Assembly (NCBI GenBank): GCA_024639025.1
Contig: JAHEJF010000002.1
Location: 1-28,273, forward strand
DNA length: 28,273 nucleotides
DNA from: Ahrensia sp.
GTDB taxonomy: Bacteria; Pseudomonadota; Alphaproteobacteria; Rhizobiales; Rhizobiaceae
Direction: 5' to 3'
The translations under genes were made by a program, and so were the position numbers. The notes beneath the pieces were generated by a model. That model made no database searches and was not told where the DNA came from. It was given only the letters and a program-made list of their open reading frames with translations. Positions 15,378 through 23,666 of the stretch are shown piece after piece. Positions within the stretch are counted from its first letter, which is position 1; each line of letters begins with the position of its first letter.

Positions 15378-17141
15378 ATGAGAACGAAGAAAATTCTGGC
15401 GGCAACGTCTGCCCTCATGGTTTCATTGCAGCCAGTGATTGCTGGATCAATCAATATTGGCAATAACCTTGCCATTGTACAGTCGGCAGAGACCGCAAAT
15501 ATTCTCAATTCAGCACAGCAGGAACTTGCTGAAGCTATTCGGGCGCTGGCTGAAGCTACTGCTGCAGGAGAAGGCTTGGAAGCAGCGCAGGAGCGCGTAA
15601 ATGCTGCCGAAGGTGCAGTAAACCAAGCGCAAGCCGACTTTGAAGCGGCTCAGGCTGCCGAACAAGCTGCACCAGCTGATGAAGGGCCAAAGGCTGAGGA
15701 AGCTGCACCTGTGGCCGAGGAGCTAAAGGCCGAAGAAGCTGCGCCTGTCGCTGAAGAACTGAAAGCAGATGAGACAGTGGTAGAGGAGGCGCCGAGCGCT
15801 GAGGAAGCAGTACCTGCGGCCGATGAGCAAAGGGCCGAAAAAGCTGCGCCTGTAGCTGAAGAACCAAAAGTACAAGAAACTGTGGTGGAGGAGGCGCCAA
15901 AGCCAGAAGAAGCTCTGCCTACAGCTGAGAAGCCCAGCGTCGAAGAAGCTGCGCCTACAGCTGAGAAGCCCAGTGTCGAAGAAGCTGCGCCAGCCGCTGA
16001 AGAGCCAAAAGCTGAAGCGCCAAAAGTAGAAGACAAGCCTGCTGCTGCTGAAGACATCGCAGCACCAACCGATGAAGTAACAGTCAAAGAACCTCTGGCT
16101 GAAGCTGCACCTGTTGCAGAACAATTACAGGCAGCGGACGAGAAACCGATAACGGTCCTACCAGAGACAATATCCCAAGAAGACCAAGCTGCTCTGGTTG
16201 CAGCCGAGCAAAAGCGACGCGAACAAGCGCGCGAGCGCCGCAATGAGCTACTGGGTGCAGCGGCAGTTGGCGCCGTCGTGGGCGCACTTGTCCCATTGCT
16301 TGGTGGTAAGCTTGTGGAAGATCAGGGCGACCGTGTCGTTGTTGAACGCAATGGAGAATACTTCATTAGAAAAGACGAAAATGCTTTGCTACGCCGGGAT
16401 GGTGTGCAGGTTTACTACGAAGAACTGCCAAATGGCTTGAGCCGTGAGACGATGACGCGTCCTAACGGTGTCCAGATTATCACAACGCGGGCACCCAATG
16501 GTGAAGTGTTGCGCCGTGAGCGCGTTTTCCCGAATGGTGAAGTCACAGTGCTTATAGACAGCCTTGATCAACGCGGCCGGCCTCGCGTAAATTATGACCG
16601 TGAGTTGCCGCCACTTAATATGACTATTGATCAGCATCTCTATATCGTTAGCGCTCAAGAGGCAGATCGCGATGCGATCAGCAGAACATTCCTAGCACCG
16701 CCAGTTGAAACTCTGCGTGAGTCCTATTCCTTGCGCGATGTGCGCTCGTCTGAGCGTCTGCGCGAAAGTGTCCGACGCCTTGATTTGGATGCTGTTCAAT
16801 TTGACTCTGGCAGTTCAACGGTGCGCGAAAGTCAAATTCCAAAACTCGAGAATATTGCGTTCGGGATCGCCGACGTGCTCAATGAAAATCCATCGGCTGT
16901 ATTTTTGATTGAAGGTCATACGGATGCGGTTGGAGGCGAAATCTACAATCTGGCTCTGTCTGACAGGCGCGCGGAGACAATCGCCCGCATTCTCATTGAT
17001 AGTTATGGTCTACCGCCTGAAAATTTCGTGGTGGAAGGGTATGGAGAAGCATATCTAAAAATACCAACCGAGGCCGATGAACCTCGTAACAGGCGTGTGG
17101 CAATTCGAAATATCACGTCATTGTTGACCGCTGATAATTAA
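15378..17141 (+). CDS. OmpA-family outer-membrane/peptidoglycan-binding protein with Ala/Pro/Glu repeat linker
   Basis: A 587-residue exported protein. A signal peptide (MRTKKILAATSALMVSL, cleavage near VIA-G) is followed by a coiled-coil-like segment (about 35-90), then an extended Ala/Pro/Glu/Lys-rich linker (about 90-255) built of variants of EEAAPVAEE and two exact PTAEKPSVEEAA units. RNELLGAAAVGAVVGALVPLL (about 285-305) is a glycine-rich hydrophobic helix, followed by a region with short repeated beta-like words (DGVQVYYEELPNG, PNGVQIITTRAPNG). The C-terminal OmpA domain spans about 470-582, with LDAVQFDSGSSTV, IEGHTDAVGGEIYNLALSDRR and RNRRVAI, the residues that bind peptidoglycan diaminopimelate. 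The start at 15378 is set by GGAAAG and the signal peptide. It probably tethers envelope layers. Confidence 0.88.
   Translation: MRTKKILAATSALMVSLQPVIAGSINIGNNLAIVQSAETANILNSAQQELAEAIRALAEATAAGEGLEAAQERVNAAEGAVNQAQADFEAAQAAEQAAPADEGPKAEEAAPVAEELKAEEAAPVAEELKADETVVEEAPSAEEAVPAADEQRAEKAAPVAEEPKVQETVVEEAPKPEEALPTAEKPSVEEAAPTAEKPSVEEAAPAAEEPKAEAPKVEDKPAAAEDIAAPTDEVTVKEPLAEAAPVAEQLQAADEKPITVLPETISQEDQAALVAAEQKRREQARERRNELLGAAAVGAVVGALVPLLGGKLVEDQGDRVVVERNGEYFIRKDENALLRRDGVQVYYEELPNGLSRETMTRPNGVQIITTRAPNGEVLRRERVFPNGEVTVLIDSLDQRGRPRVNYDRELPPLNMTIDQHLYIVSAQEADRDAISRTFLAPPVETLRESYSLRDVRSSERLRESVRRLDLDAVQFDSGSSTVRESQIPKLENIAFGIADVLNENPSAVFLIEGHTDAVGGEIYNLALSDRRAETIARILIDSYGLPPENFVVEGYGEAYLKIPTEADEPRNRRVAIRNITSLLTADN
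15918..15989 (+). repeat. Two 36-base tandem repeats in the OmpA-family gene linker
   Basis: Copies at 15918-15953 and 15954-15989 differ at one base (C at 15938, T at 15974) and encode the 12-residue unit PTAEKPSVEEAA twice. The near identity shows a recent duplication; looser versions of the same word surround it. Copy number here is likely to vary between strains. Confidence 0.85.
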
Positions 17142-17188
17142 AGCAAGGCGAAGCCTATTGTGGGTAAAAGACTGATATATTGCGCGTG

Positions 17189-18232
17189 TTAGATGATGTC
17201 CTCTTCATCGAACAAAGGATCGGTTGTCAGTTGGTCAGTGAGATCTGTGACAGACACTTCGGCTGCAGCTGCAGAAGTTACTGCAGCCAGATGAAAAACA
17301 GCATCTCCTTCGTTTACAACTGGCAAGACAGCCCTGCCGATAATAATCCCCTTGAATGGCGCTAAGATTTCTTCCTCCTTGTCGCCAAACGGATCGGCCA
17401 CAATTGCTAATACTTCGCCATTATCCACCACTTCTCCGTCCCCTTTGAAAACACGAAGGAGCCCTCCTGCTGGAGCACGAAGCCATTTACTGTTTGTGCA
17501 GATTTGCGATGGAGATTTAGCTTTTTGAATGCCTTTGCCTGAAATCATGCCCAGATATCGAATGACGCGTAGTATTCCACTAACGCCGGCCCGGACAGCC
17601 ATCTCATCGAACCGCAATGCTTCACCTGCTTCGAACAGAATGACACTTGTCCCAGATTCTTTCGCCGCTGCTCGCAGAGAACCTGGTCGAAGTGGTGACT
17701 GCAGAATGACGGGCGCTCCAAATACTCTGGCCAATTCCTCCTGGTCTTTATCGTCGGCAGAGATGCGGATCTGAGGTAAGTTGGTTCTATGTATTGCGGC
17801 GGAGTGCAGATCAATTCCAAGTTCGCAGCGCGCTACAATCTCACTGATAAACAGATGTGCAAGTCGAGAAGCGAGGGAGCCTTCTTCGCTGCCTGGAAAT
17901 GAACGGTTAAGGTCTCGTCGGTCTGGCAAATATCTAGATTGGTTGATGAACCCGAAAGCGTTTACGATCGGAACAACAATCAAGGTACCTCGCAACGTCT
18001 TTAAGTTTTTCACACGCAACAGACGCCGAACGATTTCAACACCGATGACCTCATCACCGTGGATGCCAGCGCTCACAAATACTGTCGGACCATCGTACCG
18101 TCCATGGATCACATGAACTGACATTGCAACTGGTGTATGATCCGAAAGTACACTGACAGGCAGATCAATTGTCTTTCGGGTTCCAGCTAGAACTTCAGAC
18201 CCGCTCAACACAAAAGAGGCGCGTTTGACCAT
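17189..18232 (-). CDS. Aspartoacylase/succinylglutamate desuccinylase-family zinc hydrolase
   Basis: A 347-residue M14-like zinc amidohydrolase. Zinc ligands are visible as H58 and E61 in SAGIHGDE and H143 in DLHSA. The RDLNR stretch (106-110) matches the substrate-carboxylate-binding Arg/Asn pair, and E201 in LFEAGE fits the catalytic Glu. The last 90 residues (LRAPAGGLLRVFKGDGEVV, then EEEILAPFKGIIIG) form the small beta barrel of this family. The ATG at 18232 overlaps the last base of the rimK stop; a GTG one codon earlier would give a four-base overlap. Family members remove acyl or amino-acyl groups from amino acids. Coupling to rimK suggests action on a glutamate-containing product, which is inference. 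Confidence 0.87.
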   Translation of the reverse strand: MVKRASFVLSGSEVLAGTRKTIDLPVSVLSDHTPVAMSVHVIHGRYDGPTVFVSAGIHGDEVIGVEIVRRLLRVKNLKTLRGTLIVVPIVNAFGFINQSRYLPDRRDLNRSFPGSEEGSLASRLAHLFISEIVARCELGIDLHSAAIHRTNLPQIRISADDKDQEELARVFGAPVILQSPLRPGSLRAAAKESGTSVILFEAGEALRFDEMAVRAGVSGILRVIRYLGMISGKGIQKAKSPSQICTNSKWLRAPAGGLLRVFKGDGEVVDNGEVLAIVADPFGDKEEEILAPFKGIIIGRAVLPVVNEGDAVFHLAAVTSAAAAEVSVTDLTDQLTTDPLFDEEDII

Positions 18233-19137
18233 CACCCTTTGCCTCGTGTTTTAGTCCTGTTCGGTTTGGCGTTTTTTTCTAAGTATTCGATAATCATGCC
18301 AGCGATATCAAGCTCTGTCGCTTTCTCGACCCCTTCTAATCCTGGAGAGGAATTCACCTCCATCACAACAGGCCCGTCTTTCGACCGAAGCATGTCTACG
18401 CCGCATACGTTGAGCCCCATGGTTTTTGCAGACCTAACCGCAGTTGAGCGCTCTTGAGGCGTCAGTTTGATCAGCTGTGCAGAACCGCCCCGATGCAGGT
18501 TTGACCGAAAATCCTCAGGCGCACCTTTTCGCTTCATTGCAGCTACTACCTTGCCACCGATTATGATTGCACGAATATCTTCTCCACCTGCTTCCTTGAT
18601 AAACTGCTGGACGAGAATATTTGTGTTAGTTGCTCGGAACGCCTCGATCACAGATTTGGCTGATCGATCTGAATCAGCAAGCATCACTCCAAGTCCTTGC
18701 GTGCCTTCAAGAAGCTTGATGACAAGAGGTGCTCCGCCCGCAAGCGCTAGCACTTCTTCGGTTTGCTTTGGATCGTGCGCAAAGGTCGTTGTCGGTAGCC
18801 CGACGCCATCGCGGGCGAGCAATTGCATGGAACGAAGCTTATCACGAGATCGCCCAATCGCGACGCTTTCGTTAAGCGGATACACGCCCATCATTTCGAA
18901 TTGGCGCAAAACGGCCATACCATAAAATGTGATTGACGCCCCAATGCGTGGAATAACGGCATCATAGCCTGTTAGCTCTTCACCATTGTAGTAGACGGTA
19001 GGTCGCCGTGAAGCGATGTTCATATAGCAACGCAACGTATTAATTATGTCGAGCGAGTGGCCTCGTTCCTCAGCGGCTTCTACAAGACGTTTGTGGGAAT
19101 AAAGGTCTGGATTACGTGCAAGCATGGCGATCTTCAT
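18232..19137 (-). CDS. rimK: RimK ATP-grasp L-glutamate ligase (ribosomal protein S6 modification)
   Basis: A 301-residue ATP-grasp ligase, almost the length of E. coli RimK (300) and close in sequence throughout: [90 protein letters not shown] and [15 protein letters not shown]. The last block holds the Mg2+-ligating Glu/Asn pair. RimK adds glutamates to the C terminus of ribosomal protein S6 and can make poly-alpha-glutamate. The frame opens at 19242, but homologues start at MKIA; ATGs at 19140 and 19137 both suit, with GAGAG upstream. It follows the RimB-like gene by 31-34 bases and overlaps the hydrolase gene. Confidence 0.95.
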   Translation of the reverse strand: MKIAMLARNPDLYSHKRLVEAAEERGHSLDIINTLRCYMNIASRRPTVYYNGEELTGYDAVIPRIGASITFYGMAVLRQFEMMGVYPLNESVAIGRSRDKLRSMQLLARDGVGLPTTTFAHDPKQTEEVLALAGGAPLVIKLLEGTQGLGVMLADSDRSAKSVIEAFRATNTNILVQQFIKEAGGEDIRAIIIGGKVVAAMKRKGAPEDFRSNLHRGGSAQLIKLTPQERSTAVRSAKTMGLNVCGVDMLRSKDGPVVMEVNSSPGLEGVEKATELDIAGMIIEYLEKNAKPNRTKTRGKG

Positions 19138-19171
19138 CATTAACGCTCTCTGCCCAATGGGCGGTTGGCCG

Positions 19172-19651
19172 TCAGATATCTGACAATTTGGTCCGGCGGG
19201 TGTGCACTGCAATATTCCGGCCCTTGAGTGCGCTACGCCCAATTATCATCGGCATGCGCATATTGGTTCGATCGGTGAGCGACACCTCAATCGGCCATGT
19301 CCGACCTGCGATCTTAATTGGTGTCTTAATGATGACCCGGTGTTCTGGAATACCGCCAGTGTTCTTAATTGGTCTGATCGCGTAAATGGGTGCTTCAAAC
19401 CAATGCTCTGGGTCGGTATGGCTCATTTGTACGTGAAATCGAACCCACTCCTCATTTCCGGCCTTATCTCTCTTCGTAAACACCTCGATTTGTCGAGTGT
19501 GTAGCGCAGATGTGCGAGCGCCGGTGTCGAACTTCGCCTTCACTCGGTCCAGCTTAAGCTTTGGGAGCGAGACATATTCGACCCATCCCACGACGCTCAG
19601 ACGCGGTTTTTGTTTTTTGACTTTGAGTCTCGGCTTTAACTTGTGGGTCAT
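19172..19651 (-). CDS. RimB-like retropepsin-type protease (ATP-dependent zinc protease family)
   Basis: A 159-residue protein of the Pfam Zn_protease group, despite its name a retropepsin-like aspartic protease fold. The catalytic motif is [11 protein letters not shown] (Asp42-Thr-Gly-Ala), and the flap/core segments are [30 protein letters not shown] and the closing [13 protein letters not shown]. The first 18 residues are very basic ([18 protein letters not shown]), an unusual extension without signal-peptide character, so the protein is probably cytosolic and may bind RNA or ribosomes. In Pseudomonas rimABK, the protease RimB works with RimK to control S6 glutamation. Here it is first in the operon, followed by rimK. 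Confidence 0.85.
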   Translation of the reverse strand: MTHKLKPRLKVKKQKPRLSVVGWVEYVSLPKLKLDRVKAKFDTGARTSALHTRQIEVFTKRDKAGNEEWVRFHVQMSHTDPEHWFEAPIYAIRPIKNTGGIPEHRVIIKTPIKIAGRTWPIEVSLTDRTNMRMPMIIGRSALKGRNIAVHTRRTKLSDI

Positions 19652-19808
19652 GGACTAACAAAAGACCTTTGAATGAGCATTGATTACAACTTTAGGTATA
19701 TTTGCACTCATCCAGATAATGAAATTCGACAATAGCCTGAGAAAGGGCAGCTGTTCGTCGCCCTCAATTAATTCATGGATTATCAAGCGATACACATAAA
19801 AAAATTAG

Positions 19809-19843
19809 TTGTCTATAGATAAATTTTATTGCTATATAGACAA
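19809..19843 (+). promoter_or_regulatory. Inverted repeat directly before the 103-residue gene
   Basis: ttgtctata (19809-19817) and tatagacaa (19835-19843) are a perfect 9-bp inverted repeat with a 17-base AT-rich spacer; the second arm ends one base before the ATG at 19845. It may be an operator controlling this gene and the divergent rim operon, or a hairpin covering the translation start. Confidence 0.5.
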
Positions 19844-19844
19844 A

Positions 19845-20156
19845 ATGGAAAAGCAAATGAAAACTGTCGCAAAGAATCTCGCTAAGCTTTATGGCGAAAG
19901 CTTTGGTGGAAAAATGTCTGGTCGTTACCGGATCCCAACCAAACTGGTCGCTGACCTCTCAGGACGCCGACGGCTATTTGAAGACGATATACATGAACTG
20001 AGCCGTGCGCTGTACGAAGAGGGATTTATCCTAGTCGATATGGAGACGTTTTTTGTTGTTCTGAGCGCTAAAACGTTCACAAACTATCGCCGGGCCAATG
20101 CAGATGTGATTGATGGAGCGTGCGATGAAAACAAGCCAAAGGGCGCGCTCAATTGA
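19845..20156 (+). CDS. Small conserved protein of unknown function divergent from the rim operon
   Basis: About 103 residues, basic, with no signal peptide or membrane helix. The middle reads GRYRIPTKLVADLSGRRRLF, then EDDIHELSRALYEEGFILVD and FFVVLSAKTFTNYRR, a helix-helix-strand pattern that resembles a small winged-helix protein. I recall similar short uncharacterised alphaproteobacterial proteins but know no function. The frame opens at a TTG (19809), but this lies within an inverted repeat; ATGs at 19845 and 19857 are likelier, the latter having GGAAAAG only three bases ahead. Divergent orientation and the palindrome make a regulator of the rim operon possible. Confidence that it is a gene is good; the start and role are open. 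Confidence 0.7.
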   Translation: MEKQMKTVAKNLAKLYGESFGGKMSGRYRIPTKLVADLSGRRRLFEDDIHELSRALYEEGFILVDMETFFVVLSAKTFTNYRRANADVIDGACDENKPKGALN

Positions 20157-20483
20157 AAATTTTTGCCTCATCGTGATAAATTCAAGAACTGTGCTCAAGC
20201 CGTACTCGCAAATGTTTAGGAGTAAATCGAGCTAGCATACAAAAGGTTGGTCCAATTGGGTGTAAGTAGTTATCTCCGGCGATAGAGTGTCGTTGCCCAC
20301 GATTGCCAACACCTAAACTCTCTGACAGCATCGCAGCAGTGTGCTGCGTCCTTTGAAGTCAGAAAAAAGCCGTTTGATTGCGAACTGAAAGTCCAATTAG
20401 AACCAAGACTGACCTTGTTAGGATGGTCCTGAGCATTACAAAGATGGACGATTTTCTGCCTTGTCTGGAGCAAAGTCAAAACA
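20157..20483. other. Intergenic region before the antiporter gene
   Basis: 327 bases with no supportable gene. The minus-strand reading of about 20280-20440 looks like eroded, formerly structured sequence and resembles in style the gaps at 24300-24440 and 26085-26225. The promoter of the antiporter must be near its right end; none is clear. Confidence 0.35.
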
Positions 20484-21848
20484 ATGGAAACCGCGGCCAA
20501 TGAACTGACCGATTTAGGATCAGTCGCAATCGTTGCAACACTTGCGGTTCTGTTGGGTCTTGTTTTTGTGAGGCTTCGTCAACCCCCGATCGTCGGATAT
20601 ATCATTGCGGGTGTCATATTGGGGCCGACTGGAATCGGTGTCGTTGAGAACTCGGGCTCGATCAAATTGTTGGCCGAACTTGGCGTTCTATTATTGCTAT
20701 TTCTTATCGGCATGGAGATATCAATCAGGGCATTCGTGCTTGTGATGTTCCCATCGCTTTTCATTATGGGAGGCCAAGTTCTTGCGGGTTTAAGCATATC
20801 ATTTCTGTTCGGTTGGTTCTTGAATTGGAGTATCGCCCAAATATTGTTGCTTGGATTCATTGTTGCGGTTTCATCAACTGCCGTTGCAATAAAAATTCTC
20901 GAAGAAATTGGTGAGTTGAGGACCAAAACTGGGCGTATAACAATTGGTGTCCTGATTGCGCAGGATATTGCCATTGTGCCCATGTTAATTATCACTGAAA
21001 GCATGGCTGGAAATGGAACCATTGGATTTCAAACAGTCGCATTGGTTGTCGCTTCGGTCTCTATTCTTGGTTTGCTTGTTTGGTATCTAAATAGGCCGGG
21101 CAAGATCGAACTACCATTTACAGAGCACTTCACTGGAAAACGCGACATGGTAGCACTTGCAATGCTAGCATTGTGTTTCTCTGCCGCAACAGTCTCGTCA
21201 TTGGTTGGATTATCGCCTGTTTACGGAGCATTTGTTGCTGGTCTAATTGTGGCAAATTCGACGTTACGAAACGAAGCTATCGAACTAACTTATCCGGTGC
21301 AGTCCATCCTGGTTTTTGTCTTTTTTCTTTCCATTGGATTGCTGATTAATTTGGAATACATGGCCGAAAACTGGCGCTTAGTAAGTGCCTTCGTTTGCTT
21401 AACCGTCTTCACGAAGTCAATTCTCAACATTTTGTTGGTCAGATGGGTCGGGCTCGGTTGGGTCGTTGCGTTTCCAGCTGGATTGGCCATGGCTCAAATC
21501 GGAGAATTCTCGTTTATCTTGGCTTCCGTTGGAATTACTTCAAGCGTCTTAAATCTCGAGACTTATCGACTCGCGATCGCTGTAATTGCTGCAACCTTGA
21601 TCATTTCTCCGCTATGGATGGTAATTGCAAGGCGATTTGAGCATGAAACAAAATACAGATTGCTTACTTTTAGATCTGCCTTAGCCGTAACATCAGGTCT
21701 TGAGCCAGATGAATTTACCAAAGATCATGTCATTGTGCTTGGCTTTTGGCACCGACTAAGAGTTTACTATCGGGCCTATAGAATTGCACTCAAACATAGT
21801 ATCCAAACCACCGCGGATTCCAGTGAGGAAGAGGGCAAAAAGGAATGA
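20484..21848 (+). CDS. CPA2-family monovalent cation:proton antiporter (KefB/YbaL-like) lacking an RCK domain
   Basis: A 454-residue inner-membrane antiporter exchanging K+ or Na+ for H+. About twelve hydrophobic helices span residues 10-390. Family blocks are RQPPIVGYIIAGVILGPTGI, LAELGVLLLLFLIGMEIS, AVSSTAVAIKILEE, GVLIAQDIAIVPML (with the ion-binding Asp) and SPVYGAFVAGLIVANS. KefB-type proteins normally carry a further 150-200 residues of NAD-binding RCK (TrkA-N) domain. Here the sequence reaches KDHVIVLGFWHR, matching only the first strand of such a domain (usually HVIIxGyGrvG), then ends after about 35 polar residues. The antiporter may thus be truncated or unregulated by nucleotide. 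GGAG lies 13 bases before the ATG, farther than normal. Confidence 0.9.
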   Translation: METAANELTDLGSVAIVATLAVLLGLVFVRLRQPPIVGYIIAGVILGPTGIGVVENSGSIKLLAELGVLLLLFLIGMEISIRAFVLVMFPSLFIMGGQVLAGLSISFLFGWFLNWSIAQILLLGFIVAVSSTAVAIKILEEIGELRTKTGRITIGVLIAQDIAIVPMLIITESMAGNGTIGFQTVALVVASVSILGLLVWYLNRPGKIELPFTEHFTGKRDMVALAMLALCFSAATVSSLVGLSPVYGAFVAGLIVANSTLRNEAIELTYPVQSILVFVFFLSIGLLINLEYMAENWRLVSAFVCLTVFTKSILNILLVRWVGLGWVVAFPAGLAMAQIGEFSFILASVGITSSVLNLETYRLAIAVIAATLIISPLWMVIARRFEHETKYRLLTFRSALAVTSGLEPDEFTKDHVIVLGFWHRLRVYYRAYRIALKHSIQTTADSSEEEGKKE

Positions 21849-21879
21849 CTTTTCCCTGATTTGAAAATAGAAATCACGA

Positions 21880-22137
21880 CTATTGGCGATCCCTTTCGAT
21901 GGCAGCATCAAGATCCGACGGACTGATTGACAGCATCTGCCGCTTCGAACCTTTTTCATTGATCGCTGGCAGATGGATGATTGTATCGATGCGTCGCCAA
22001 GCTTGACGCGAAACATTTTCAATCTGTTCTTCGTCGTGGTCAACGCGGTAATCTCCCGCCGGTTGTACCATGTCAAGACCGGGCAGTTTGAATGCGGCGT
22101 TGAAGTGAACTGTTGTCTGTCTTGTACGGAATTCCAT
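21880..22137 (-). CDS. Conserved small alphaproteobacterial protein, 85 residues
   Basis: The product begins MEFRTRQTTVHFNAAFKLPG and contains PAGDYRVDHDEEQIENVSRQ and WRRIDTIIHLPAI, a pattern I recall from short uncharacterised proteins common in Hyphomicrobiales (strand with a LPG motif, PAGxYxVxxDEE, then an RxxT-hydrophobic strand). No signal peptide. It is probably a small beta-rich cytosolic protein. Coding is supported by this recognisable layout rather than by a strong ribosome site. It converges on the antiporter gene, 31 bases from its stop. Function unknown. Confidence 0.7.
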   Translation of the reverse strand: MEFRTRQTTVHFNAAFKLPGLDMVQPAGDYRVDHDEEQIENVSRQAWRRIDTIIHLPAINEKGSKRQMLSISPSDLDAAIERDRQ

Positions 22138-22802
22138 AATTGCTTAACTTTCAATATGATCTGTCACTATTGGTAGTGAGAGCTGTTTCCAAGGTACGAC
22201 TGCACATTGGACGAAATAATTGCAGGGCACTGCAAAAAAGTCAGGTCACACCATTCTTTAGAAGTGCGAACGCCAGTGCCATAATCCCAATTGGGGAATA
22301 CTCAAATCAGTTGTCTATACTCTGGGCCGCGATACGCGCACCCCGCGATCGCAAAGATGCGACCGCAGGGTTCAAGCAGTTCCCAGCGAAAAGTGATCAG
22401 GAGCCTCCCGCCTCCTGCGCACTGATACTAGATGCCGTGCCCCTGTCGGTGCTTCTACAACACGACCTGGACATCTAAAGAACTGCTATTCCAACTGGTT
22501 TGTAATCCAACTCGCCGCACCATTCTCAGCCAAACTGATAAACCAGTTTAGTAGCATGGGCACCGCTCTAACTGCTATCCCAAATCAAACCAGCAAGAAG
22601 TGCTGTCTCAATGAGCTCAAACTAGCATACGGAGTTGTGAGCAACTATTGCAAAGCCGGTTTGAGCTAAAGTTAAACTTCATGGAAAATGCTCCTGATCA
22701 CATTGGACGAAAGTTGCCCGCACAACCAAAATCACACATTCATTTGATCTTGAATAGCAAATTTATATCGATGATATTATTGGAAATTCAAATAGGTGCT
22801 GA
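22138..22802. other. 665-base control region upstream of the second LysR gene
   Basis: No credible gene. Two inverted-repeat pairs are visible: aaactg/cagttt with a 6-base spacer near 22531-22551, and agctcaaac (22614-22622) against gtttgagct (22659-22667), 36 bases apart. Half-sites related to aaaccagtt recur in 22480-22600. These would suit LysR-type binding sites for autoregulation, but no strict T-N11-A site was confirmed. The stretch 22740-22800, just before the gene, is AT-rich. Confidence 0.45.
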
Positions 22803-23666
22803 ATGGATATCGAACTTGCCAGAACATTCCTAGCGGTTGTCGAGACTGGCAGCTTCCTTGATGCCGCAGACAAGGTTCATGTTACGCAATCGACTGTCAG
22901 CATGCGGATACGAACTCTTGAGCAGCAGCTTGGCCGTCCGGTCTTTGAGCGCAGCAAGACCGGGGCAAAACTGACGACTGCCGGGATCCATTTTGAACGG
23001 CATGCCATTACCTTGGTACGGACTTGGACGCAGGCAAAACTTGACGCTGCATTGCCTGCAGAGCTTTATGCATCACTGGAAATCGGAGCGGTTCCAAGCT
23101 TGTGGGACAGGTTTCTGATTGACGGACTGCCAGACCTACAGTCCACTCTACCCAATTTGGCGATCAAAGCGTCCTGGGCTACCACAGAGGATTTGAACCA
23201 GCAAATTGAAGCCGGGGAACTCGATCTGGCGATTATGTACCGCCCGAGAAACACAACTGGTTTGGTTGCACTGCAACTCTTTGAAGATGAGTTTGTCCTT
23301 GTCAGTAGTGACAAAGAGAGCGGGAGCATGCCGTTAGGCCAGAACTACGTCTTTGTGGATTGGGGCCCGGAATTTAGGGCGGATCATCTGCTGAACTTTC
23401 CTGACTTTACATTCCCTCGGCTGCAGATGATGATAGGTACAATTGGACTACAGTATCTGCGAGCAACATCAGCGTCAGGCTACTTTCCGCGCAGGACAGT
23501 TGAGTCAGAAATCGAAGCTGGATCGCTACGCCTGGTAGATGATGCCCCCCGGTTCGCTTATGCAGTTCACGCGGTGTTCAATAGTGATCAAGAAGACAGT
23601 TTTCCGGGGCAAGCAGCGCGGCACCTGCAAGGAGTTGCGCGAACCTTACTATTTGGAAAATCATGA
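22803..23666 (+). CDS. LysR-family transcriptional regulator (paralogue of the one at 11688)
   Basis: A 287-residue LysR regulator. The winged helix covers residues 1-60 (MDIELARTFLAVVETGSF, HVTQSTVSMRIRTLEQQLG), and the effector domain has LDLAIMYRPRNTTGL, FVDWGPEFRADH and RLVDDAPRFAYAVHAVF. It parallels the regulator at 11688 block for block, but ends about 30 residues earlier, lacking that protein's polar tail. It stands alone: the gene before it is divergent and the next is on the other strand, so its targets are likely elsewhere or its own promoter. No sugar, amino acid or aromatic pathway gene adjoins it that would point to a ligand. Confidence 0.93.
   Translation: MDIELARTFLAVVETGSFLDAADKVHVTQSTVSMRIRTLEQQLGRPVFERSKTGAKLTTAGIHFERHAITLVRTWTQAKLDAALPAELYASLEIGAVPSLWDRFLIDGLPDLQSTLPNLAIKASWATTEDLNQQIEAGELDLAIMYRPRNTTGLVALQLFEDEFVLVSSDKESGSMPLGQNYVFVDWGPEFRADHLLNFPDFTFPRLQMMIGTIGLQYLRATSASGYFPRRTVESEIEAGSLRLVDDAPRFAYAVHAVFNSDQEDSFPGQAARHLQGVARTLLFGKS

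Noticed and set aside
15650..16243. Long minus-strand frame antisense to the OmpA-family linker, Ser/Ala-rich
   Set aside because: A by-product of the repetitive Ala/Glu codons on the other strand; no start signals.
22140..22478. Plus-strand 112-codon frame before the second LysR
   Set aside because: No ribosome site and no family pattern; it overlaps the start side of the divergent 85-residue gene.
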